Assembly: GCA_014904845.1 (NCBI GenBank)
Contig: MU119232.1
Coordinates: 308,641 to 372,640, forward strand
DNA: 64,000 bases
Direction of reading: 5' to 3'
Source of the DNA: Acephala macrosclerotiorum
Taxonomy: Eukaryota; Ascomycota; Leotiomycetes; Helotiales; Mollisiaceae
Every line of letters begins with the position of its first letter. Within the stretch, counting starts at the first letter, position 1. The translations under genes were made by a program, and so were the position numbers. Below the pieces are notes generated by a model. The model saw only the letters and a program-made list of their open reading frames with translations, did not search any database and had not been told where the DNA came from. Positions 53,176 to 64,000 of this stretch are shown here, piece after piece.

Positions 53176-54177
53176 ATGCTACCAAACTCAATTTTCTCGG
53201 CCATTTCGGCGCTTAGCCTCGTGCCCTTCTCCTCGGCATCACCCACTCGTCTCAACGTGCGAGGCAGTACCCCTTCAGCAAGCAGTGTTTCGACAATCTA
53301 CCAATTTCCAAACGGCACATGGCTTGAGAACTTGGCCATCAGAGAGAATGGGGGCGCTCTCCTGTCCGATTTCACCTCCCCTCGGCTCATCTACATTGAT
53401 CCATTTGCTTCGGACCCAGGCCCATCCACCGTCCACACATTCCCATCTCCCGCAACAGGCCTCGTTGGCATTGCTGAGCTTGGAACTGATATATTCTATG
53501 TGGCGACCTTGGATTATAGCTTTGCAACATTTTCGGCTGTCAAAGGGAGTGGACAGCTCTGGTGTGTGGATATGAGTGGCTATCCTGAATCTGCGCCAGT
53601 CACGCTGGTTGCGGACCTTTCCAATTCTACTCAACCGAACGGCGTGACTGCTGTGCCCGGTAGCACGAAGATCCTAATTGCAGATTACGTGCAGGGTATA
53701 GTGTGGCGGGTGGATGTCAAATCTGGGGCTGTAGATATTGCTGCCAACAGCAGCGCACTGGCCGCAAGTGGTGTCAATGGGATTCATGCTCCGGGGGACG
53801 GCTACATCTACTTCACCAACACCGGCACTTCCAGCTACGGTAGATTGCCCATCAGTTCGACCGGGACCGAGACTGGTGCTGCGACAGTTCTTTTCCAAAA
53901 CACTGCGGTTTCTCCGGATGACTTTGCTCTCTATCCTAGCATGAGCAGTACAGCGGCTTTCCTGATGGACAGTGGCAGCAATCGGGTTGTCTACACACCG
54001 GGCAATGGTAATTCGTTCACGACAATTGCAAACATCAGTGGTCCTACCGCGGCTGCCTTTGGTAGACGATCGGGTGATGGAAATAGCTTGTACGTCAGCA
54101 GCACTGGGGGAGATCAAGATTATGCCGAGAATCCTGTGCCAGTGGGTGGGCGATTGACAAAGATAATTCTTGCGTAG
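53176..54177 (+). CDS. Secreted SMP-30/NHL-like beta-propeller protein
   Basis: An intron-less frame of 333 residues from ATG 53176, beginning with a signal peptide (MLPNSIFSAISALSLVPFSSA). Propeller-like repeats follow: TWLENLAIRENGGALLSDFT, LIYIDPF, LVGIAELGTDIFYVATLDYS, NGVTAVPGSTKILIADYVQG, VNGIHAPGDGYIYFTNTGTS and PDDFALYPSMSSTAAFLMDS. This is the SMP-30/gluconolactonase/TolB-like six-bladed layout. Several N-x-S/T sites suit a secreted glycoprotein. Propellers of this general kind in some fungal tropolone-type clusters (for example EupF, Asr5) catalyse hetero-Diels-Alder steps after secretion-pathway targeting; assigning that here is only a hypothesis. It is the last gene before the AT-only block. 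Confidence 0.88.
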   Translation: MLPNSIFSAISALSLVPFSSASPTRLNVRGSTPSASSVSTIYQFPNGTWLENLAIRENGGALLSDFTSPRLIYIDPFASDPGPSTVHTFPSPATGLVGIAELGTDIFYVATLDYSFATFSAVKGSGQLWCVDMSGYPESAPVTLVADLSNSTQPNGVTAVPGSTKILIADYVQGIVWRVDVKSGAVDIAANSSALAASGVNGIHAPGDGYIYFTNTGTSSYGRLPISSTGTETGAATVLFQNTAVSPDDFALYPSMSSTAAFLMDSGSNRVVYTPGNGNSFTTIANISGPTAAAFGRRSGDGNSLYVSSTGGDQDYAENPVPVGGRLTKIILA

Positions 54178-54879
54178 TGAGTAGATTTACAAAGGTCTAG
54201 TTTGGAATCATTCAGGCGTAATCAATTTATAATGATAAAGTGGAAATTATATTAAGTTGTGTTAATAGAATCCATTGCCTAGGTCTAGCTGAACGGGATC
54301 ACCCAAGTCCTGAATAAAAGATTCCTAATTGGCCCAAAATAGCAATTCAACTTGATCCCAGGAAGGGTTTTGCTGGTATGAGCTTTCGTAATTAGTGTTG
54401 TTGTTATTCGTGAATGTCTACTCAGAGGTACTATAGGGTATTGGTCTCAAGCATTCCTAGTGCCAAAGAAGTGCTACTAGTATTAGTGCTACAAATGTCT
54501 ACTCAATCCACGATCGAGTTTTTGATACATCGAGCAAACTAACCTTTCCATCTTAGCTTTTCTAAAGAGCTCCATAGAAAAGAATCACGTATAAGCGTTT
54601 TGTATTTTATAAAACTGGTTTCGGCGGCTAGTTATATCCTTTTAATATGTTTATATAGTTTTATAAATACGATTACATCGGCAAATTTCAATTGGATCGG
54701 AAATTCGACAGTAATCGGGCCGGCGTGCTATTCTTTGTCTGGTTAGCTCCAGTCTGAAACGCCGTTTGCCGAGCCTATCAGATTGCGATTAGTCTGAGCT
54801 CAGACTAAAGCCGTTTAGCCAAACCAATCAGATAATAGCTCATTCTTTCAGACGTTTTAAACGCTCCAGGCTCTTTAAA
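54178..54879. other. Transition zone to the AT block
   Basis: About 700 bp of falling GC content after the beta-propeller gene, with no gene. From about 54740 it contains degenerate direct and inverted copies of GCCGTTT..CC.ATCAGAT and TTTAAACG-type strings, plus a 16-bp perfect palindrome at 54791-54806 (AGTCTGAGCTCAGACT). These look like the ends of nested, decayed mobile elements. Confidence 0.55.
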
Positions 54880-57800
54880 CGAGTTTTAAACAATTAAATA
54901 TTTTAAAGTTTATAAATATATAATACGTAATAAATTTAAAATTAAATAATTTAAAATTTTAATTAATTTTATTATATACGTATTAAAATATATTTTTATA
55001 AAATTTAAATATAAAATTTGTATTATTTTTTATTAAAATATATTTTATATGTAATATATATAATAAAATAAAATATTTAATAATTAATTATAATTAAAAA
55101 TATATTAAAAATATTAATATTTTAATTAATTTAAATATAAAATTTATTATTTTATTTAAATTAATTAATAATTTTAAAAATAATTTTTTAATCGATTTAA
55201 TTATATTTAATAAAATTAAATTTATTATTATTAAATTAAAATTTATTAATATATTATATTATTTAATTTAAATAAATTATTTTTAAAATTTTTATAATAA
55301 TATTAAAATTATTATTTAATAATTAAATTTATTTATAAAAATTATATATTATATTATTAAAATATATATTAATATTAATATTAATTAAATATAAAATAAT
55401 AAAATTTATATTAAAAAAATTTGTATATAAAAAAAAAAAAATATTTTTTAAATTAATATTTAAAATAAAATAAAATATAAATAAATTTATTTTATTTAAA
55501 TATTAAAATTTTTATAATATTTTACATTTTAATAAAAAATTTTAAAAATTATAATTTTATTAATTTATTTTTATTTTAAATTAATAATTAAAAAATTTTA
55601 ATTTAAATATTTTATAAATATTTAAAATAAAAACGTATTTTAAAATTTTTAAATTAAAATTATTATTAATTTTAATATTTAAAATAAAAATTTATTTTAA
55701 ATTTTTTTACGATTATATAAATAATACGTAATTTAAAAAAAAATTGATATTAATTTTTAAATCGAATTAATAATTATATTTATTTTTTATTTTTATTAAA
55801 ATATTTAAATTTAAATTTAATATATAAATAATATTTTTATATTTTATTAAATATATTATTTTTATTATATTAATAATTAATATATAAATTTTTAAAATAT
55901 TTTAAAAATAATAATAATATATTTAAAATTATAAAAATATAATTTTAAAATTTTTATTATTTTTTTTTAATTATTATAAAAAATATAAAAATAAATATTA
56001 AAATTTTATTAAAACGATAAAATTTAAATCATTTAAATTATAATTATAATTTTTAATAAAAATATAATAAATTTTAAATATTTTAAATTTATTATTAAAA
56101 AAAATAAAAAAATATAAATATAATAATATAATTATTAAAAAAAAAAATTAAATTTAAAATAAATAATTATTAAATTAAAAATATTCGATTTAAAAATTTA
56201 AAATATAATTTATAAAAAATAAAAAATATATATAAATATAATTTTAAATATTTAATATATTTATTTTGTAGTAAAATTATAAATTATTAAAAAATTTTAA
56301 AAAAATTTAATATAACGTATTATTAATTTTTAAAATAAATATATTTTTTAAATTATTTTTAATATTTAAAATTTTATTATTTTAAAAAAATATATAAATT
56401 ATAAAAATATTAAAAATATATTAATTCGAAAATTTTAAAAAACGTTTTATAATAAAAATATTAAAATAATATTAAAAATTAAAAAAAAATTATATTGAAA
56501 AAAAAATTAATAATAAATTTAAAATAAAAAATTTTTTTTTAATAAAATTAATAAAAAATTTTTAAATTAAATAATTTTAAATAAAATAAAAATATAAAAA
56601 AATAAAATTTATAATAATTTAATATTTTTTAATATTAAATTAATTTTTAAAATATTTTTATTTATTTAAAATATTATTTTTATAATTTAATAATTTGTAA
56701 TTTTTAAAATTATATATTTAAATTTATTTTTATTTTTATATTTTTATAAATACGTTATTTAATAATTTAAAATATTTTAAAATTTTTAATAATATTTTTA
56801 AATATTATTATAATTATTATTAATATAAACGAATTAATTATTAAAATAAATTTTATTTTCAAAAAAACGTAAAAAATATTTTATTATTTAAATTAAAATA
56901 TAATTAATATAAATATTATTTAAAAAATTATTTAAAATAATATATTTTTTAATTTTTTATTTTTATTATAATAATTTATATAAAATTATTCGAAATTTTA
57001 ATTATTAATAATATTATTTTTATATAATTTAAATAATTTTAAAAATAATTTCAAATTTTTTTTTAAATTATATTATTAACGTTTTAAAATAAATTTTTTA
57101 TAAATCGTTTTTAATTATTTATAATAATATATAAAAATAAAATATATATTAAAAATCGAAATAAAAACGAAAAATAAATAAAAATTTAAAAAGTTTAAAT
57201 TATTATTTATTTATTTATAATAATATTATTAATAAATTTATATTTATTATAATTAATTTATAAAAATTTTAATTATAAATAAAAGTTTTTTTATTAATTT
57301 AATTATTTAAAATTAAAAAAAATTTATTAAATAAATTATTTAAAATTAATTATTTAAAATATAATATTAAAAAATATTAATTTTATATTTTATAATAATA
57401 ATAAAAATTAAATAAATAAAACATTTTATAATAATAATAAAAAATTAATATTTTTAAATAAAATAATATTAATTATAAATATATTATTATAATTATAAAA
57501 AAAGAAATCAAATATCGATTTTAATTAATTACAAATTTAAAAACGATTTATTAAAATCATAAAAAATTAATATCGATTTAATAATAATTTAAATAATTTA
57601 AAATTAAAATTTACAATTTGAAATATTAATCGAATTATTAAATAATTTAATAATAAATTTAAAAATAAAAAATATAATAATTATTAAAAAAAATAATTAA
57701 TATTTTATAATAAATATAATTTAAAAATTATTAATTATAAATAATTTATATTATAAAAAAATAAAAAAATTTAAAATTTAAAAATTTAATTATAAATTAA

Positions 57801-58041
57801 TTCGTTTTAATTAATAAATTAAATTTATTTAAAATAATTTATAATTTATAAATTAATTAATTAATTAATTAAAATAAAAATTAAAAAAATTATTAATTAA
57901 TTATTTATAAAATTGTTTTAAAAAAAAATATATAATTTTATTATAATCGTTTTTTGTATAATAAATTCGTTTTAAATTTAAAAAAAAAAAAAATTTTTTT
58001 TTTTTATTTTTATTTTAAATAAAAAATTTAAAATTTGAAAT

Positions 58042-58140
58042 TCTTTAAATTGTTATTGTGAGTATAATACTAGTTTAGTAGTCACGTGAAGCACTAGGCC
58101 GAATTGGGACTAGCGCCACTTGCGCTAGAGTTGAGATTAT
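58042..58140. other. Short normal-GC islet inside the AT block
   Basis: Roughly 100 bp of ordinary composition (CACGTG, GCACTAGGCC, GAATTGGGAC) surrounded by pure AT on both sides. It contains a hairpin, CTAGCGC (58110-58116) and GCGCTAG (58122-58128) around CACTT. It escaped the mutation that erased its surroundings, which suggests single-copy DNA between two repeats or a late insertion. Confidence 0.7.
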
Positions 58141-61100
58141 ATTTTTTAATTTTTATATATTTATTAAATTAAATATTTATAATTAATTAACGAATTATTT
58201 AATTTATTTATTTATTTCGTTTTTAATTTTTTATTAATAATAAATATTCTTAGTAATATTAATAATTTTTTTTTTTTTTAAATTTTAATAATATTAAATT
58301 TTTTTTTTAAAAAGAATTTAATAAAAAAAAATATAAACGAATTTTAAATTTAAATTTATTATTAAACAAATTTTAATAATTAAATTATTAAAAAAAATTA
58401 TATTAAATAATAAAAAAATTTAAAAATTTTATATAATAAATTATATTAAAAAATATATTAAATTTTTTAAATTAATTATTATTAAAAAAAAATTTATTAT
58501 TAAAAATTTAAAATTTATTATAAATTTTTTTTAAATTTTTTATAAATTATATTATTAATAAAAATTAAATTTATAAAAATTAAAATTTATAAAATTATTA
58601 ATATAAAATCGATTAATAAAAATATTGATTTTATAAATATATAATTTTAATTTTTAATTAAATATAATTTAAATATTTTTTTATAAAAAAAATAATTAAA
58701 TTTTTCGTTTTAATAAAATTTTATAAATTTAAAAAAAATAATAAAATTTTTTTTTTTAAAAAATTAATAAAAAAATAATTATAATTTATAATTTATTTAT
58801 AAAAATCAAAATTAATTTTTTATTAATACTTTTTATTTATAATAAAAAAAATAAAAAATTTATAAATTAAAAACAAATATTAAAATTAATTTAAATAAAT
58901 TGAATATTTTTTTTTATATATAATTTATAAATTTTAAATAATTATATTTTATAATTTTAATTTATTTTTTATTATTTTTAAAATAGAAATTAAAATTTTT
59001 ATAAAATATTATATAATAAATTTAATAAAATTATTTAATAAACGAATATTTATAAATATTATAAACGATATTTAAAATTAAAATACGATTAATAAAATTT
59101 AAAATATTAAAAAAAAAAATATTTAATTTTTAAATATTGTTTATATTATATTTAAAATTAATTATTAAACGTATGTTATTTATTTAAAATTTATTAATTA
59201 ATCGAAATAAAATAATAATAATTTTATATTTTTTTAATATAAATATAAATATATTATAATATGTTTTATTATTAATAATAAATTTTTTAAATTTAATTAA
59301 TTAATTATTTATTTTAAAAATTAATATTAATCTTTTCAAATTACGTATAATTTACGTAATACGAATTATTTTAATTATAAACGAAAAATACTAAATTTAA
59401 TCAAAGTATTTAAATATAATAATTTAATTAATTTATTAAAAAATTTTTAATTATATAATTTCGAAATATTAATTTATAATAATTTTAATATTTTATTAAA
59501 AAATTTTTTTTTTTTTAATAAATAAAATAAATTTTATACAATAATATTTATATAAAAAATATTAATTATTTAATAAAATAATTTTTAATTTTTATTATTT
59601 TAAATAATCGAATTCAATTTTATAAATTTTTATTTTAATATTTCTTTATATTAAAATTTAAAATATATTATTATTTTAAATTTATATTTAATTTATATTA
59701 TATTTTTTATATAAATTTATATAATCGTTTATTTTTTATATATTATTATTATTTTAATTCGAAAAAAAATAATTTAATTTTATAATATTTTATTATATTA
59801 ATTTAATTCGATTTTTTTTTTTTTTTTTTACGTTTATATTAATATTTATAACGTTTACAAATTTATAATATATTTTCAAATTATTATTATTAATAATTTT
59901 CTTACGATATATTAATATTTTACGAATATTTTAATTAATTATTTCGAGTTTTATTTACGAGTTTATAAACTTTCAAATTTTTAATCAATAATATTAATAA
60001 TTTTATTATTTTTTTTATTTAATTCGAAAAATATAAAATTTTATAATACGATTTAATAATTTGTATTCGAGTTTATTATTAATATTATTATTTTAATAAT
60101 AATATTAAAAATAATTATATTCGATTTATTATATAATAATTATTATCGACGTTTTTAATTTAATATAATTATTCGAAATTCGATTATTATTATTAATTAT
60201 TATAATAATAAATTTTTTATTTTTTATTTTTATATTATTAATATAATTTTATAATATTATAATTAATTAATTCAAATTACGTGATATTTATTAAATTATT
60301 ATATTAATATATTAATAATAATATATTAAATTTTCAATATATTAAATATTATATATATTAAATATTATATATATATTGATTTAATATAATTTTAATTTAT
60401 TAAAAAAATAAATTTTTTTTATTTTTTAATTAAATATTTTTTTTTATTTATTTATATTTATATTTATTTTTTTAATTAAAAAAAAATTATTAATATTAAA
60501 TTATAAAATACGTATTTTATTACGTAATATTTAATTTCGTTTTTATTTTAATTTTTTTTTTTATAAAAAAAATATTAAATAAAACAAATTATAAATAAAA
60601 AAATTAAAATTTTATTATTAATAATTCGTTTAATATTATTTAAATTTTTATATATTAATATTTTTATTTAATTATTTTATTTATTTAATTTTGAAATCAT
60701 TGAATTTTTTTTTATTTAATTTTATAAAATTAAAAATATTATATTTATAAATAATATTATTATAAATAAATTTAATAATTTTTTATTAATTTAATTTTAA
60801 TTTAATTCAAAAAATTATTTTATATTATAATTAAATTATTAAATATTTTATATTACGAAAATTTAATTATATTTATTTTTTAATATTTATATAATAATAT
60901 TTTTATTGTTTTAAAATTTCGAATAATTGAAAATTATTTATTTAAATACGAAAATATTTTTCAATTTAATTATTTTAACGTTAATATCGCGTTTATAATT
61001 AATTGTAATATAATTTTATCGATTTTACAAAAATTTTAATATTATAATTTTACGAAAATATATTTAAAATTATTAATTTAAAAAATAATTTAAATGCGAA

Positions 61101-63934
61101 AACAATAAATTATATATTTAATTAAAATGTATTTTTTTATAAAATAAATTTTTATTACGATCAATAAAAATCGAAAAATTGAATCGTAATATAAAAATTA
61201 ATTTAAAATTATATAATTGATAATTTAATTTTAAATATTAAATTAAATTAATAATTTTTTTATTTCGATAAAAATATTAAAATTTTAATCGTTTTTCGTA
61301 TTATTTATATTTTAATAATTAATTATATTATAATATTATAATTAATATTAATCGATTTTATATTAAAAATTTAATTAAAAATCGATTTTTTTATATAATA
61401 TTTCGTATTTATATAACGCGTAATATAAAAATAATATACGATTAAATTTAATATTTTATATATAAAATAAAAAATTATTATTTTAAAATATATAATATAT
61501 TTAATAATTAAAATTATTTGAAATTTATATTATTGTTTTTTTTTTAACGTTTTAATAATTATATAAATACGATTTAATTTTAATTCGATTTTATTTATTT
61601 TAAAATTATTATAATTTAATATATTAATATTAAATTTTTTATATTTTTTATATATTTATTATTTTTTTTTTTTTCTTTTTTTTAATTGAAAACTTTTAAA
61701 ATTATTATAATAAAATCGAAATTTATATATTATATTTATATTTTTTATTTTTTTTATTATATTTTTAATTATTTTTTTTATTCGAATAACGAAAAATTTA
61801 TATTTTAATTATTAAATAATATAAAATAATAATTTATATTTAATCGATTTAATATACGTAATTTTATATTTTAATTATTTTAATTTAATAAATATTATAT
61901 TCGATTTTTTTTAATATTTTAAAAATTAAAATTCGTTATTTATTTATTTTAATATTATTTATTAAATAATTATAATTATTTTAATCGTCGTATTATATTA
62001 CGATTTTTTATTAATTTATTTTTTATATTTTTAATATCGAATTTAAATTTTATTTTTTAAAAAAAAAGTTTTATTTTATTTTATTTTTTTATTATTTTCG
62101 TATTTTTGTTTATATTTATTTTGTTAATATAAAATTATATATATTATTTTTATATTTTTATTATAAACTATAAATAAATCGAATATTTAATTAATTATAA
62201 TTAATAAATTTAAAAATACTTTTTACGTATTTAATATTTTATATAATATTTAAATTTTATATAATTTAATTATATTAAATCGATATTAAATTTTTATAAT
62301 TTAATTTTATTTCGAAAATTATATTTAAAATATTTAAATTAAATTCGAGAAACGAATTTTATATTATTAATTAACGAATAATCGAATTCGAGAATTTCGA
62401 ATTTTAATAAATTAAATTTATTAATTTATAAAAACGAACGATTTAATCGATAATTATAAAATATTAATAATTATATAAATAATAATTATTAAAATAATAA
62501 TTTATTATAATTTTTTATTATTATTAATTTTATAAAATAATTTTTTAATTTTTTTAAAATACGCATTAAATATTTTCACGTGAATTCATTTTTAAAATAT
62601 TTTATAAAAATATTTTATTATTTATTAATTTAAATATATTAATATAATACGTAAATTAATTAATTAACGAATTACAAATTTATAATAATATTATTATAAA
62701 AATTAATTATTATTTTTATTCGATCGTAATTATATAAAAAAACTATAAAAACAAATTTTTGTTTTTATAAAAATATAATTATTATAAACGATAAAAAAAA
62801 ATTAATATATTATTATTTATTATAATAAAAATACTTAATAATAATCGTATTTTAATTAGTATTTATATCGAATAACGTTTTAAAAATCGCGTTAACGAAT
62901 ATAAAATTAAAATTATTAAATTTTAATATAAATACTAATAAAACGTTTATTATTATTTTAAATATTATTAACGTAAAATAATAAAACTATATAAAATATA
63001 ATTAATATTTAAAAAAAAAAATTTCGAACGAATAAAAATTAAAAAAATAATTATAAAAAAAAAAAAATGCAAATTTATTAATACGATTTTCGTATTTTTT
63101 TACGTAAAAAAAATATAAATAAATACAATAATTGTAATAATAAAAATAATCGAAAAATTGAAAAAAAAAAATAAATTACGAATTTAAAACGAGAAAAAAA
63201 ATCACGAAAATTTTAATAAACGTATAAATAATAAAATCGTAAAAAAATTATAAAAAAAAAATTAATTATTTAAAAACTAATAAAAAAAATATTTATTATT
63301 ATTTTATTAATTACTATATATTAAATATTAATAATAATAAACAAAAATTATATATTTATAAAATTGAAAAAAAAAATTTTTAAAATTATTATTAAAATAT
63401 ATTAAAAATTTTAATAAACGATATTTTCAATAAATTATTATAAAATATATTTAAATATAAAAAAAAAAAAAATTAAAAAAAATTAAAAAAATTTGAATTA
63501 ATTATTTAAATATTAATATTAATATTCGATTATTATTATTATTTTTATAATTTTTATTTTTAATAAAATAATTAATATATAATAAATAATTTTTCATAAT
63601 TATATAAAACGATTAATAAAATTATTAAAATCGTATTTATATAAGAAAAAAAAACAAATAATATTTGAAATAAATTCGATTATTTTTAAATAATAATTAT
63701 ATAAATTATTTTCGATTTTAATTAAATTTTTTTTTTTACAATTTTTTATTTTTTAATCGAATAAATTAAATTTTAAATATTTTATTTTTAATTATAAAAA
63801 ACTTTGAATTTTCTTTTTCGATCAAATAATAATATAATATTTAAATACGTAATTTTTTAATTTATATAATAATTAATATATATAATTAATATACAAATTA
63901 AATCGATTTTAATAAAAATAATAATAATAATAAT

Positions 63935-64000
63935 AAATAAAATAAATAAAATAAATAAAATAAATAAAATAAATAAAATAAATAAAATAAATAAAATAAA
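63935..64000. repeat. Simple tandem repeat, 9-bp unit
   Basis: After a short (ATA)n tract, T residues alternate at spacings of 4 and 5, i.e. repeats of AAATAAATA, continuing past the window edge. It is a microsatellite within the AT block. Confidence 0.85.

Larger units (their letters stand above)
54880..64000. repeat. AT-only block, RIP-like, runs off the window end
   Basis: At least 9.1 kb composed almost entirely of A and T, without a usable reading frame. The cytosines that remain are overwhelmingly in CpG (for example all nine in 62341-62460). This is what saturated repeat-induced point mutation of CpA/CpT/CpC would leave. The starting material was presumably transposons, but no family is recognisable now. 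Likely heterochromatin: an AT isochore or pericentromeric/subtelomeric block; no telomere repeat is present. Confidence 0.85.

Noticed and set aside
54880..64000. Centromere or telomere
   Set aside because: No telomere repeat is present, and AT-richness alone does not identify a centromere; both need context outside the window.
1..64000. tRNA, rRNA, riboswitch and CRISPR features
   Set aside because: I saw no tRNA-like TPsiC/acceptor pairing, no rRNA sequence and no regularly spaced direct repeats; CRISPR is not expected in a fungus.

Overview
The window is nuclear DNA from a filamentous ascomycete (Pezizomycotina; class not assignable with confidence). Evidence: genes broken by short GT-AG introns of about 45-150 bp, several Zn2Cys6 regulators, a fungal non-reducing polyketide synthase (NR-PKS), an LtrA-type membrane protein, and a 9-kb AT-only block with the look of saturating repeat-induced mutation. 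I rebuilt exons by hand from splice signals, reading frame and family motifs; every reconstruction keeps frame, but none is backed by transcripts.

Layout. 1-750: near-perfect palindromic (fold-back) element. 0.8-9.4 kb: alpha/beta hydrolase (-), Zn2Cys6 regulator (+), RTA1-type membrane protein (-), a basic unknown protein (-), then gene-poor DNA with a fasciclin remnant. 9.7-22.9 kb: a compact oxidative tailoring cluster: P450 (-), SDR (-), SDR (+), tandem ABM-like protein (+), Baeyer-Villiger-type FAD monooxygenase (-), SnoaL/NTF2-like protein (+), Zn2Cys6 regulator (-), and a broken fumarylacetoacetate-hydrolase-family gene (-). 24.1-31.2 kb: GINS subunit PSF2 (-), a DAL5-type MFS permease (+), an LtrA-family protein (-). 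31.2-36.2 kb: no intact gene, but decayed coding fragments on the minus strand. 36.5-38.4 kb: a third Zn2Cys6 regulator (+) with a probable GC-AG intron. 38.7-39.4 kb: 3' remnant of a GH3 glycosidase (-). 40.1-54.2 kb: PKS locus with NR-PKS (-), EthD-like protein (+), FSH1-type serine hydrolase (+), PEBP-like protein (+), DHA1-type MFS exporter (-) and a secreted beta-propeller (+). 54.9-64 kb: AT-only block.

How they may work together. The most striking object is the NR-PKS: one 2011-residue frame with SAT, KS, PT, ACP and C-methyltransferase, but its acyltransferase domain lacks an internal segment holding the catalytic GHSxG serine, and no thioesterase or reductase follows the methyltransferase. 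Beside it sit a serine hydrolase, a small alpha/beta-barrel protein and an exporter, the kinds of partners that could release, shape and export a product. Either the synthase is freshly disabled, or it takes extender units and release functions from other proteins. The tailoring cluster at 10-22 kb has its own regulator but no backbone synthase, so it is catabolic or serves a substrate made elsewhere. Several flanking genes (fasciclin, FAH, GH3, the 32-36 kb fragments) are decaying, so this is a rearranging accessory region around a few conserved genes (PSF2, LtrA-type).
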